Assembly: GCF_000805335.1 (NCBI RefSeq)
Contig: NZ_KN708638.1
Span: 7,313,305-7,373,521 of the forward strand
Source of the DNA: Streptomyces sp. CT34
Lineage (GTDB): Bacteria; Actinomycetota; Actinomycetes; Streptomycetales; Streptomycetaceae
Direction: 5' to 3'
DNA length: 60,217 bases
Made by a program: the position numbers and the translations under genes
Part shown: positions 43,402 through 51,627 of the stretch, piece after piece
How positions within the stretch are numbered: the first letter of the stretch is position 1
Layout: the number at the start of each line of letters is the position of its first letter
The notes under the pieces: generated by a model
Seen by the model: only the letters and a program-made list of their open reading frames with translations
The model's database searches: none
Told to the model about the DNA's origin: nothing

Positions 43402-44316
43402 ATGCAGCAGGACTTCCACCAGGCACCCGACGGCGCCCGTATCGCCACCTACACCTGGCTCCCGGAGTCCGGGGCACCGCGCGCCCTCGTCCAGATCGCC
43501 CACGGCGCCGCCGAACACGGCCGCCGCTACGACCGCTTCGCCCGCTTCCTGACCGGCCACGGTTATGCCGTCGTCGCCTCCGACCACCGCGGCCACGGCG
43601 CCACCGCCGCCACCACCGGCGGCCTCGGCGTGGTCGGCGAGGACGCCTGGCGGGCGATCGTCGGCGACCTCAAGGGCATCGGCGACCACGCCGCCGCGGC
43701 CCACCCCGGCGTCCCGCTCGTCCTCCTCGGCCACAGCATGGGCGCGATGCTGGCCCGCGACTACGCCCAGGAATACGGCGCCGACCTCGCCGGGCTGATC
43801 CTCACCGGCACCTTCCGCACACTGCCGGGCCTGGACATCGAGGCCGCCTGTGCCGAACTGGAGGCGGAGATCGCCGCCCACGGCCGCGCCCACCTCTCGC
43901 CCTTCATCCCGCGCACCTTCGGCTTCTTCAACGACGCCTTCCCGCACCGCACCGGCTTCGAATGGCTCTCCCGCGACACCGCCGAAGTGGACCGCTACGT
44001 GGCCGACGAACAGTGCGGCTTCCCGTTCTGCGCCGGTCTCGCCCTCGACTGGGTACGGGCCATCCGCAAGGTCAACGACCCGGCCCACCTCGCCCGCATC
44101 CCGCGCGGCCTGCCCGTCCACGTCGCGGTCGGCGACCAGGACCCCTGCCACCAGCGGATGACCCTGATCCATGAACTCCTGGAGGACTTCCGCTATCTCG
44201 GCATCCGCGAGCTGACCTGGCGCGGCTACCCCGGCGCCCGCCACGAGATCCTCAACGAGACCCACCGCGACGAGGTCCAGCAGGACCTGCTCGGCTGGCT
44301 CGACAAGCACATCTGA
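43402..44316 (+). CDS. Alpha/beta hydrolase (monoacylglycerol lipase/lysophospholipase-like)
   Basis: 304 residues. Nucleophile elbow LLGHSMGAM near residue 115, oxyanion HGAAEHGRRY near residue 35, an acid in VAVGDQDPCH and the catalytic His in PGARHEILNE. The 'HGxxEHxxRY' and GHSMG pattern is that of monoglyceride-lipase-type hydrolases. No signal peptide. ATG at 43402 with AGGAGG 5 nt upstream. It diverges from the amidohydrolase across 166 bp. Confidence 0.88.
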   Translation: MQQDFHQAPDGARIATYTWLPESGAPRALVQIAHGAAEHGRRYDRFARFLTGHGYAVVASDHRGHGATAATTGGLGVVGEDAWRAIVGDLKGIGDHAAAAHPGVPLVLLGHSMGAMLARDYAQEYGADLAGLILTGTFRTLPGLDIEAACAELEAEIAAHGRAHLSPFIPRTFGFFNDAFPHRTGFEWLSRDTAEVDRYVADEQCGFPFCAGLALDWVRAIRKVNDPAHLARIPRGLPVHVAVGDQDPCHQRMTLIHELLEDFRYLGIRELTWRGYPGARHEILNETHRDEVQQDLLGWLDKHI

Positions 44317-44585
44317 GCCCGCGGGGGACGTGGCGACCTGGGGTTCGGTCGAGGTCAAAAGTTTGCTTGAGGTCAAGTGGGGGGCGGATCCCGTGGGCCG
44401 AGGTGGCTCGGTGACCCCGACCGCCGGTGCCACCGGCGACGGTGCCGCTGTTCACCCGGTCCGTCGCCTCTCCCGTCCGTCGCCCCTCGTGCCCGGTCCG
44501 GCCGGAATGTGGCGACGCGGACCCTCTGACATGGGGTATTGTTCTCGTGCACGACCGCTCGGGGTGACCCCGGCGGAACGGGCAC

Positions 44586-44659
<74 letters not shown>

Positions 44660-44679
44660 CTTGTGGCAGCACAGGTCGG

Positions 44680-44712
44680 AAGCCGTCTCCTCATGAGAGG
44701 GGGCGGCTTTTT
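44680..44712 (+). terminator. Intrinsic terminator after tRNA-Pro
   Basis: A 13-bp stem (44680-44692 with 44697-44709, containing two G-T pairs) with an ATGA loop runs straight into TTTTT. A classic rho-independent site. Confidence 0.9.
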
Positions 44713-45047
44713 CGTCTTTTGCCGTTCTTACTGTTCGTGCCGTACTTGCTGTTCTTGCTGTCCTTGCCGCGTGTGTCGTGCCCCGCCGTCTCCCGGACGC
44801 GCCTGCCACTGCCGGCCGTTCGCCGTCCCGTTCGCCCCGCGGTTCCCTCCCCTCTCGTCCCTCCCGTCCCTCTCGTCAGGGGTGTCCCGTTGCGTCGGCG
44901 TTGTCCGGGCGCTCAACTCGTGGTTAAGTCCGGCCGCCCTCACTGTCCGTATGTGGACTGGTGCGGGGTGTTCCCCGCGTGACAGGATGGGGAGAGCGGT
45001 TTCGGCGGCCTTAACTGTTCGTTGGGCTCGATGGATGGGACGGTGGC
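44713..45047. other. Intergenic region before the XRE/protease/membrane trio
   Basis: 335 bp after the tRNA terminator. The first ~200 bp are unusual for the window: pyrimidine-rich with many TTCTTGCTGTTC-like and CCCTCTCGTCC-like tracts and below-average GC. No credible gene. The promoter of the 45048 gene is expected near 44920-45030. Confidence 0.5.
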
Positions 45048-45554
45048 ATGGCAGTGGGGGGCGACGGCCGGTCCAAGGGGGCGGGGGGCCTGCTCGCGGA
45101 ACGGCTCAATCACCTCTTCGCGCACATGCACCCGCCCGGCGCGCCGTACACCAACGCCTTCGTGGCCGACGAGATCAGCTGCGGGACGGCGGAGTACGGC
45201 GGGGTCAAGGTCACCGAGCAGTATTTGTCGATGCTGCGCAACGGGCGGCGTACGAACCCGAGTCACGAACTCCTGCGCGCGCTGGCCAAGTTCTTCGCGG
45301 TGCCGGTCGGGTATCTGCTGGGTGACCTCTCGCAGCCGCAGGCCGCGCGGGTGGAGGAGGAGGTCCGGTTCCTGGCCGCCATGCGGGACCAGCGGGTGCG
45401 GGCCATCGCGCTGCGCTCGGTCGGGTTGCCGCCGGAGGTGCAGGACAGCCTGACGACGATCATCTCCCAGTTCCGCCGGCAGATGAACCTGCCGGCCGAC
45501 CCGCCGGAGCAGGGTGGTGATCGGCGTGGCACACGGCCCGATACGGACCGCTGA
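45048..45554 (+). CDS. XRE-family helix-turn-helix protein
   Basis: 168 residues. The HTH region reads GGVKVTEQYLSMLRNGRRTNPSHELLRALAKFFAVPVGYLLGD, residues ~45-95, like ESX-1 regulator EspR and other XRE proteins. The remaining C-terminus is helical with no known domain. It precedes an ImmA/IrrE-type protease and a membrane protein, a combination seen repeatedly in Streptomyces. XRE proteins are often cleaved by the paired ImmA/IrrE protease, which would make it the controlled repressor (inference). Confidence 0.87.
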   Translation: MAVGGDGRSKGAGGLLAERLNHLFAHMHPPGAPYTNAFVADEISCGTAEYGGVKVTEQYLSMLRNGRRTNPSHELLRALAKFFAVPVGYLLGDLSQPQAARVEEEVRFLAAMRDQRVRAIALRSVGLPPEVQDSLTTIISQFRRQMNLPADPPEQGGDRRGTRPDTDR

Positions 45555-45609
45555 GCACGACCGGATCTTCACTACCTGGCGGCGGGCCGCACACGAGGAC
45601 GGGACGAGC

Positions 45610-46188
45610 ATGCGAGTGGGGCGGATACGCAGGCGGTGCAAGCAGCTCATCAAGGAGCTGGAGCTGCCCGCGTCGACCGATCTGCGGGGAGTCCGCGACG
45701 TCGTCGCGGCACGGGTGGAGCGGCCGGTCCACCTGGTGCCGATGAGCCTGGGCGGGGTGGTCTCGGGGATGACCGCCACCACGGACGACGGCTACTGGGT
45801 CTTCTACGAACGCAAGACCTCCCCCTGGCACCAGACCCATATCGTGCTGCACGAACTCAGCCACCTGCTCCTCGGGCACGCCCAGGACCCGGCCGTCACC
45901 GAAGAGGCGCTGCGGATCTGGACACCGTCCGTCGACGTCGCCACCGCCATGCGGCGGATGGGCCTGACCATGGGATTCGCCCGGCACCACGGCTATGACA
46001 GCCTCGCCGAGCGGGAGACCGAGGTGCTCGGCACGCTCCTGATGGAGCGGGTGGTGCCGTCGGAGGCGGAGCGGGAGGTCCCCCTGGAGGGGCCGGCCGC
46101 CGAGGTGGCGGCGGCCCTCGGGCCCGCACTCCAGCACATCCGGCGCCAGCAGGAGGACGCAGCACGGGCGGGAGGCACGGATGTTTGA
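45610..46188 (+). CDS. ImmA/IrrE-family metallo-endopeptidase
   Basis: 192 residues from ATG 45610, or 224 from GTG 45514, which would overlap the XRE gene by 41 nt. The zinc motif HELSHLLLGH (HExxH) is near residue 83, preceded by WVFYERKTSPWHQTHIVL. A downstream Glu-rich REREVLG-like segment may give the third ligand. ImmA/IrrE proteases cut cognate XRE repressors on a signal, as ImmA does to ImmR of ICEBs1. The upstream XRE gene is the obvious candidate substrate. Its end overlaps the membrane protein gene by 8 nt. Confidence 0.87.
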   Translation: MRVGRIRRRCKQLIKELELPASTDLRGVRDVVAARVERPVHLVPMSLGGVVSGMTATTDDGYWVFYERKTSPWHQTHIVLHELSHLLLGHAQDPAVTEEALRIWTPSVDVATAMRRMGLTMGFARHHGYDSLAERETEVLGTLLMERVVPSEAEREVPLEGPAAEVAAALGPALQHIRRQQEDAARAGGTDV

Positions 46189-47410
46189 CATCGTCTACCT
46201 CGGCTTCGGGGCCGCCGCCTGGGCCCTGGTGGCGTACAAGTCCGTCGCCTGGTTCCGGGACCGCAGCAACACGGACCTGGGGCTGGCCTGTGTGATGACC
46301 GGTGGCGTGGCGACGGTCTTCCTCTTCTCCGCGCCCAGCCTCTACCGCGGATTCGACCGGCTGGTCGGGGTGGCCAACCTCGCCATGGTCTTCCTCTACT
46401 CCTCCGTCGTGGTCTTCGCGGCGGGTGCGCTGGTGCTGCTGCTGCGCTGGACGGCGGGGGACGGCGAGGCGGCGCGGGCCCGGGCGCGGGTCAGGGCCCG
46501 AGTGGCGGTCGGGGCGGTGGCCGGGCTCTGGGCGGTGGCCGTCACCGGCTTCGCGGTCGGCCGGCCGGACGCCGTCGAGCACCCCCGCGACTTCAGCACC
46601 GCCTACACCGACGCACCCGGCGTGATGCTCTTCCTGGTGCTGTATCTGGCCATCTTCGGATCGAGCCTGGCGGGCCTGGGGACGCTCTGCCCGCGCTACG
46701 CCGCCCGGCTCGGCGGATCGTGGCTGGCGCGCGGGCTGCGGGTGCTGGCCGCCGGCTGCTGGCTCGGCCTGGTCTACTGCGCCTGCAAAGTCATCGGCTT
46801 CGTCCTGTCGTGGTTCGGGCATCCCGCGCTCTGGCTCTCCAACGGCGTCGCCCCGCTGAGCGCCTCGGTCGGCGCGATCCTGGTCCTGGCCGGGTTCTCG
46901 CTGCCGGCGGCCGGCCCGCGCGTCGCCGCCTGGCGCCGGCTGCGCCGCCTCTCCCCGCTCTGGCGGACCGTCACCGCGCAGAGCCCCGAGGTCACCATGG
47001 ACGGCTCGCGGTGGTCGGGCCGCTGGCCGTTCGCCGACCTGGAGTGGCGCGCCAACCGGCAGATGGCCGAGATCCGCGACGTGCAGCGCGGGATCCGCCG
47101 CCATGTGGAGTCCGACGCGGTCGACATCGTCCTCGAACGGGCCCGCGCGGTCGCACTCGACGACCGGCAGCTGGCCGCGGTCGCCGAGGCGGCGGCGCTG
47201 CGGCGCGGCCTGGAGAACCGCGCGGTGGGCCATGTCCCCGCCCACGGTGCCGACAGCGTCGTGGTAGCCGCCGCCCCCGACGGCCGGGAGGGCGCCCAAC
47301 TCGCCACGGAGTACGAGCACTTGGCGCTGGTCGCGGATGTCTACCACTCGCCGCTGATCGAGACCGTACTGACCGAGTTGCGGGAGCGCAGCGCCCGGCC
47401 GCGCACCTGA
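46181..47410 (+). CDS. MAB_1171c-like membrane protein (DUF6545)
   Basis: 409 residues. Seven or so transmembrane helices lie in residues 1-260 (for example AAAWALVAYKSVAW, MVFLYSSVVVFAAGALVLLL, VMLFLVLYLAIFGSSLAGLG, VGAILVLAGFSLPAAG). A soluble C-terminal domain of ~150 residues follows, with ESDAVDIVLERARAVALDDRQLAA. This matches the MAB_1171c/DUF6545 family found beside XRE and ImmA/IrrE genes; the function is unknown and 'putative transporter' is only a naming convention. ATG overlaps the protease gene by 8 nt. A strong hairpin terminates 19 nt after the stop. Confidence 0.8.
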   Translation: MFDIVYLGFGAAAWALVAYKSVAWFRDRSNTDLGLACVMTGGVATVFLFSAPSLYRGFDRLVGVANLAMVFLYSSVVVFAAGALVLLLRWTAGDGEAARARARVRARVAVGAVAGLWAVAVTGFAVGRPDAVEHPRDFSTAYTDAPGVMLFLVLYLAIFGSSLAGLGTLCPRYAARLGGSWLARGLRVLAAGCWLGLVYCACKVIGFVLSWFGHPALWLSNGVAPLSASVGAILVLAGFSLPAAGPRVAAWRRLRRLSPLWRTVTAQSPEVTMDGSRWSGRWPFADLEWRANRQMAEIRDVQRGIRRHVESDAVDIVLERARAVALDDRQLAAVAEAAALRRGLENRAVGHVPAHGADSVVVAAAPDGREGAQLATEYEHLALVADVYHSPLIETVLTELRERSARPRT

Positions 47411-47428
47411 CGCGCGGTCGCACGGACC

Positions 47429-47459
47429 GGGTGGCCCGGCACGGGGGTCCGGGCCACCC
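47429..47459 (+). terminator. Terminator of the XRE/protease/membrane operon
   Basis: A perfect 11-bp stem GGGTGGCCCGG / CCGGGCCACCC with a 9-nt loop, 19 nt after the stop. No T tract. Confidence 0.8.
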
Positions 47460-47536
47460 CTGGCAGCGGCGGCACCGGCCCGTATGCCGGTGCCGCCGGG
47501 CGAGCGCCCCAACGCCCCGATCTAGAGTCGGGAACC

Positions 47537-48769
47537 ATGCAGAACACCGCCGAGACCGGCCCCGACGCCCCCATCGACGTGACGCCACTCCTCGACGATC
47601 CGTACGCCGGCTACGCCGCGCTGCGCGAAGCCGGCCCGGTGCACCGGATCACCGCCGCCGACGGGCGGCCCGCCTGGCTGGTCACCCGCTACGACGACGT
47701 CCGCCGCGCGCTGGCCGACCCCCGGCTCTCCCTCGACAAGCGCCATGCCGCGCCCGGCAGTTACTCCGGTTTCGCCCTGCCGCCCGCCCTGGACGCCAAT
47801 CTGCTGAACATGGACCCGCCGGACCACACCCGGGTCCGCCGCCTGGTGGTCCAGGCGTTCACCCCGGGGCGCGTCCAGGCGCTGCGCGCCCCCGTGCAGC
47901 GGATCGCCGACACACTGCTGGACGCCATGGCGGAGAACGGCCGCGCGGAGCTCATCGCGGACTACGCGGGCCCGCTGCCGATCACCGTCATCTGCGATCT
48001 GCTCGGCATCCCGCAGGACGACCGGCGCGACTTCCTGGCCTGGTCGGACGCCCTCATCACCCCTGACCCCGGCCGGCCGCAGGCGATGAAGGAGGCGGTC
48101 GGCGCGATGCTGGAGTTCTACACCGGGCTGATCGCGGCCAAGCGCGCCGAGCCCGGCGACGATCTGCTCTCGGACCTGATCGCGGTGCGCGACGCCCCCG
48201 AGGACGCCGCCGCCGGCCCGGCCGGCGACCGGCTCACCGAGGACGAACTGACCTCGCTCGCCTTCCTCATTCTCTTCGCCGGCTACGAGTACAGCGTCGA
48301 CATCATCGGCAACGCCGTCCTCACATTGCTCGATCACCCCGAGCAGCTCGTCCAGTTGCGCCTGAATCCAGCCGAACTGCCGGCAGCTGTGGAGGAGTTC
48401 CTCCGCTTCGACGGACCGGATCCGCTGGCGATCCGCCGCTTCCCCGTCGAGGACCTGGACATCGGCGGCGTACGGATTCCGGCGGGCGAGACCGTGCTGC
48501 TGTCGATCGCGTCCGCGAACCGCGACCCGGCCCGATTCCCCGATCCGGACAGGCTGGACTGGGGCCGGGAGCTCTCCGGGCACCTCGCGCTGGGCCATGG
48601 CATCCACCACTGCCTGGGTGCGCCGCTGGCCCGTATGGAGGCGGAGATCGCGATCGGGGCGCTCATCAGCCGTTTCCCGGGGCTGCGGCTGGACGTTCCC
48701 CGGGGGGAGTTGCGGCACCGCAGGGCGCTTCGGGCGCGTGGCCTGATTTCGCTGCCCGTGGCCTGGTAA
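47537..48769 (+). CDS. Cytochrome P450 with altered I-helix and haem-loop residues
   Basis: 410 residues, soluble bacterial type. The K-helix ExxR is in VEEFLRFDG, the haem-binding loop is LALGHGIHHCLGAPLAR with Cys359, and ANRDPARFPDPDRLD is the usual pre-haem segment. The I-helix reads FAGYEYSVDII (248-257): the position of the conserved proton-relay Thr is Tyr252, and the usual Phe before Gly in FGxGxHxCxG is Leu. Otherwise it is close to CYP105/107-like proteins. Monocistronic, with hairpins on both sides; no ferredoxin gene beside it. Confidence 0.9.
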   Translation: MQNTAETGPDAPIDVTPLLDDPYAGYAALREAGPVHRITAADGRPAWLVTRYDDVRRALADPRLSLDKRHAAPGSYSGFALPPALDANLLNMDPPDHTRVRRLVVQAFTPGRVQALRAPVQRIADTLLDAMAENGRAELIADYAGPLPITVICDLLGIPQDDRRDFLAWSDALITPDPGRPQAMKEAVGAMLEFYTGLIAAKRAEPGDDLLSDLIAVRDAPEDAAAGPAGDRLTEDELTSLAFLILFAGYEYSVDIIGNAVLTLLDHPEQLVQLRLNPAELPAAVEEFLRFDGPDPLAIRRFPVEDLDIGGVRIPAGETVLLSIASANRDPARFPDPDRLDWGRELSGHLALGHGIHHCLGAPLARMEAEIAIGALISRFPGLRLDVPRGELRHRRALRARGLISLPVAW

Positions 48770-48829
48770 TCCGCAAACGAACACGTTTTTGATGCGTAAC
48801 CCTTCAGTCGTGCGGTAGAAAAGTGCTGT

Positions 48830-48869
48830 GACCCGCCCGGTGTGCATCCCCCGTCGCACCGGGCGGGTC
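48830..48869 (+). terminator. Terminator after the P450 gene
   Basis: A perfect 13-bp stem GACCCGCCCGGTG (48830-48842) / CACCGGGCGGGTC (48857-48869), a 14-nt loop, then CTTTG. Confidence 0.8.
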
Positions 48870-48975
48870 CTTTGCAGCTGCGCACGGATCCGGTGCGCCG
48901 TGCCGATCACGGCCCGCATGGCCCGTCTGGCGCATCTGTGCTGCGACTCCCGCGCGCTCTCCATAGCGTGACGAC

Positions 48976-49938
48976 ATGGCAACTGACGCGTGTGTGTCCA
49001 AGAAGGCCGGTGCGATGGCGCTCACCGCCGTCGCCGCGATGTCCCTGACATCCATACCGGCCCATGCCCGGCCCCACCGACCGCCCGGCCGCCACCCCGC
49101 CGTGGCCGCCCTGCTGCGGCCCGACCGGCCCGTCCGGCGGCGGCTGCCCCGCGGCCTGAGCGCCCTGGCCTGGACGGTCGCCGACGCGGATACCGGGCGC
49201 GTGCTGGCCGCCCGGAATCCGCATCGCCAACTCGCCCCGGCCAGCACCCTCAAGACCCTCTTCGCGGTCACCGTCCTGCCGAAGTTCTCCGCCGGCCACG
49301 TCCGCCAGGTCAGCTCCGCCGACCTCGACGGCCTCGGCACCGGCAGCAGCGTCGTAGGCGTCCGCCAGGGCGGGCGCTACCGGGTCTCCGACCTGTGGTA
49401 CGGAGTCTTTCTGCGCTCCGGCAACGACGCGGTGCACGTTCTCGCCTCGATGAACGGCGGCTGGTCGGCCACCGCCCGCGAGATGCAGCAGACCGCAAGG
49501 AGACTCGGCGCCCACGACACCATGGTCAAGTCGCCGGACGGCTATGACGCGCCCGGCCAGGTGTCCTCGGCGTACGACCTGACGGTCTTCGCCCGCGCGG
49601 GGCTCGCCAACGCCGACTTCGCCCGCTACTGCTCCACCGCCCGCGCCAGGTTCCCGGCCGCGGGCGGCGCCACCACCGAGATCGAGAACACCAACCGGAT
49701 GCTGGTCGGCTCGCACGGTCTGTCCCGCTACCCGGGCATCGTCGGCGTCAAGAACGGCTACACCAGCAAGGCCGGCAACACCCTGATCGCCGCGGCCCGG
49801 CGCAACGGCCACACCCTGATCGCCACCGTCCTCAACCCGCAGTCCGGGGAAGTCAACGGCGTCTACAAGGAGGCCGGGGCGCTGCTGGACTGGGGCTTCC
49901 GCAACGCGGACGAGGCCGAACCGGTCAACCGCTCCTAG
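48976..49938 (+). CDS. D-alanyl-D-alanine carboxypeptidase (serine PBP, peptidase S11)
   Basis: 320 residues with an N-terminal export signal (AGAMALTAVAAMSLTSIPAHA, cleavage near residue 31). Catalytic motifs: SxxK as Ser90-TLK93 in APASTLKTL, SxN as SGND, and the third box as KNG (VGVKNGYTSKAGNTL) where KTG is usual. It trims the terminal D-Ala of peptidoglycan stem peptides. No C-terminal membrane anchor is visible, so it is secreted or loosely bound. Its TAG stop forms part of the CTAG at the edge of the MITE-like element. Confidence 0.88.
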   Translation: MATDACVSKKAGAMALTAVAAMSLTSIPAHARPHRPPGRHPAVAALLRPDRPVRRRLPRGLSALAWTVADADTGRVLAARNPHRQLAPASTLKTLFAVTVLPKFSAGHVRQVSSADLDGLGTGSSVVGVRQGGRYRVSDLWYGVFLRSGNDAVHVLASMNGGWSATAREMQQTARRLGAHDTMVKSPDGYDAPGQVSSAYDLTVFARAGLANADFARYCSTARARFPAAGGATTEIENTNRMLVGSHGLSRYPGIVGVKNGYTSKAGNTLIAAARRNGHTLIATVLNPQSGEVNGVYKEAGALLDWGFRNADEAEPVNRS

Positions 49939-50169
49939 GCCCCGTCGTCACACTCCCGTCGTCCGCCCGAAGGGCGGGCCGGGCGGCGTCCGGTGCGTGT
50001 TCTCGGCGTGCCGGGCGACGGCCCCTGGACTGGACCCCTGTACTGGAGTACTGGGGTCGTTGCCCGGTGCGGCGAAGGGGGTCCCGCCCGAGCCGTGTGA
50101 AGCCGGTTCGAGGGTGGGGGCGCGTGCAGGGCGTCGGCAGGCAGGCGGGAGTTTGACGACAGAGCCTGG
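49935..50169. mobile_element. MITE-like non-autonomous element, copy 2
   Basis: A core of 227 bp (49939-50165) with terminal inverted repeats: left GCCCCGTCGTCACACTCCCG, right end GCGGGAGTTTGACGACAGAGC. CTAG flanks it on the left and CTGG on the right, the same pair as copy 1 in mirror orientation. The first ~78 bp are nearly identical to the reverse complement of copy 1, and the last ~25 bp also match; copy 1 lacks the ~120-bp middle. It also holds the CGCCCGAAGGGCGGG hairpin. No coding sequence for a transposase. Confidence 0.75.
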
Positions 50170-50236
50170 CCCCCGGCCCGTCGACAGGCCCTGGATCGTG
50201 GCCCATCGGACAGGCCCAAGGGGACACGGCCGCTCC

Positions 50237-50947
50237 TCAGGACCTGCGCAGCCGGGGTGCCGTCCCGGCCGCCGACACCGCAGCGCCCCCGCGGCCGGAC
50301 GGAGCGCCGCCGAGGCGGTCCGTCAGCTCCCGGGCCCAGGCCGTCAGCCCGCCGATGTCGATCCCGTACGGAGCCGTGGCCGCGTACGGGGCGATGGCCG
50401 CCGCGCCCCGGTCCAGCAGCGCGGTACCGCCGGTGGCGTTGCCGCGGGCCGCGTGCGTGAGTCCGACGGCGAGCTGGGCCAGCCCGCGCCACAGCTCCCG
50501 CTCGGTCTCCGGGGCGGCCTTCCAGGCGTCCTCCAGGACCTCGTGGGCGTGGAACGGCATCCCGGCGTCCAGCAGCCGCTGGGCCTCGGACAGTGACTCC
50601 TCCGGTGTGCGCGCCACCCCCTCGGGCTGCCGCGCGACGCCCTCGGACCCGTACGGGAGAGGGCGGCCGAGCCCGTCGCGCGGGCGCGCGCTGCGGGCCC
50701 GGCCCTGTTCGTCGCGGTCCCGGCGGCGACCGGGGGCGGCGGGCCGGGGAGCGGCGGCGGGCGCGGTGTCCGCGCCGGTCACCGCGCCCTGCTCCGCGTT
50801 CCGTTCCGCGCCGCAGTGGTCGCAGACGGTGCTGCCGGGCCGTTCGCTGATCCGGCCGCAGGCGTCGCAGACCTGGTCCAGCCAGCAGGCGGGGTCGCCG
50901 CCCTCGTCGTAACGGGGCGTGCGTCGGGTTTCCTCCGGGTCGCTCAC
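50237..50947 (-). CDS. DUF309 protein with N-terminal zinc ribbon
   Basis: 236 residues from GTG 50947. A four-Cys zinc-ribbon-like motif CDACGRI...CDHCG lies at ~26-45, then a ~60-residue Ala/Arg/Pro linker. The DUF309 domain (residues ~125-190) reads EAQRLLDAGMPFHAHEVLEDAWKAAPETERELWRGLAQLAVGLTHAARGN. DUF309 is an all-helical domain of unknown function carrying this HExxE-like HEVLEDAW motif. It stands alone, next to MITE copy 2. Confidence 0.85.
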   Translation of the reverse strand: MSDPEETRRTPRYDEGGDPACWLDQVCDACGRISERPGSTVCDHCGAERNAEQGAVTGADTAPAAAPRPAAPGRRRDRDEQGRARSARPRDGLGRPLPYGSEGVARQPEGVARTPEESLSEAQRLLDAGMPFHAHEVLEDAWKAAPETERELWRGLAQLAVGLTHAARGNATGGTALLDRGAAAIAPYAATAPYGIDIGGLTAWARELTDRLGGAPSGRGGAAVSAAGTAPRLRRS

Positions 50948-51100
50948 CCTTCGATTGTGCGCCGCGGGGCGGTGGAGGTCATCACCGTGGGTGCCGGTGG
51001 CCGTTCGGGAAGATCCCGGAAGGTCCGGGAAGTGGGCCAGGTATGCGTCAAGGAGCCGCGCGAGTGCTGTCGGCAGGCTTGCCGGCCGACGGGCCGCTGA

Positions 51101-51151
51101 TGCGGGGGAGGCGCCGTGCCTGGGGGCACCTCCCCCGCGGTAGCTGGGGAG
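51101..51151. repeat. Streptomyces-type GGGGGAGG/CCTCCCCC hairpin repeat
   Basis: GCGGGGGAGGCGCC is followed by a near-complementary GGCACCTCCCCCGC and TAGCTGGGGA. I recall the same hairpin family as a common dispersed intergenic repeat in Streptomyces chromosomes. It can fold into a ~14-bp stem with one mismatch. Confidence 0.55.
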
Positions 51152-51186
51152 CATCGCGGGCCCGGCCCTGGCCCACTGGGCGGACG

Positions 51187-51516
51187 CTAGCCCAACTGCA
51201 CCTCGTAGAAGCAGAGATGGTCCTTGATCTGCGCGACGGCGTCGTGCGGCTCGGGGTAGGCCCAGGCGATGTCCTCAGGGCCGCCTTCGAGCGACCAGTA
51301 GGAGGCGGTGCCCTTGAACGGGCAGACGGTGTGGGTACCGGACGGTGTCAGCAGATCGGTGCGGACGTCCTCCGGCGGCAGGTAGTACCGCACCGGGTAG
51401 CCGGTTTCGGAGAGCAGCAGCGGACGGCGGCTGTCGGCGAGCAGCTGCCCGCCGACCACGACCCGGACGCGTTCGGTGCCTTGCTCGATCTCGATGCGAT
51501 GGCCTTGAGTGGACAA
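51187..51516 (-). CDS. DUF427 domain protein
   Basis: 109 residues from TTG 51516. Typical DUF427 pattern: VRVVVGGQLLADSRRPLLLSETGYPVRYYLP near the start and CPFKGTASYWSL plus AWAYPEPHDAVAQIKDHLCFY toward the end. The fold is a small beta barrel; its function is unknown. It is divergent from the serine hydrolase gene (111-bp gap). Confidence 0.9.
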   Translation of the reverse strand: MSTQGHRIEIEQGTERVRVVVGGQLLADSRRPLLLSETGYPVRYYLPPEDVRTDLLTPSGTHTVCPFKGTASYWSLEGGPEDIAWAYPEPHDAVAQIKDHLCFYEVQLG

Positions 51517-51627
51517 AACCCTGATCTCCGTTCGCTTGTCGGCTGGGTGTCGTCTCAGGGTCGCATCCGGGACGGGTCAGGGAGATCCCTGACGGCAGCG
51601 TGGCGCGGATCCGGCACAGTGTGTGAC

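Noticed and set aside
44713..45040. Plus-strand frames after tRNA-Pro as a Cys-rich small protein
   Set aside because: The Cys codons come from pyrimidine-rich DNA, there is no ribosome site, and the frame runs through the tRNA terminator.
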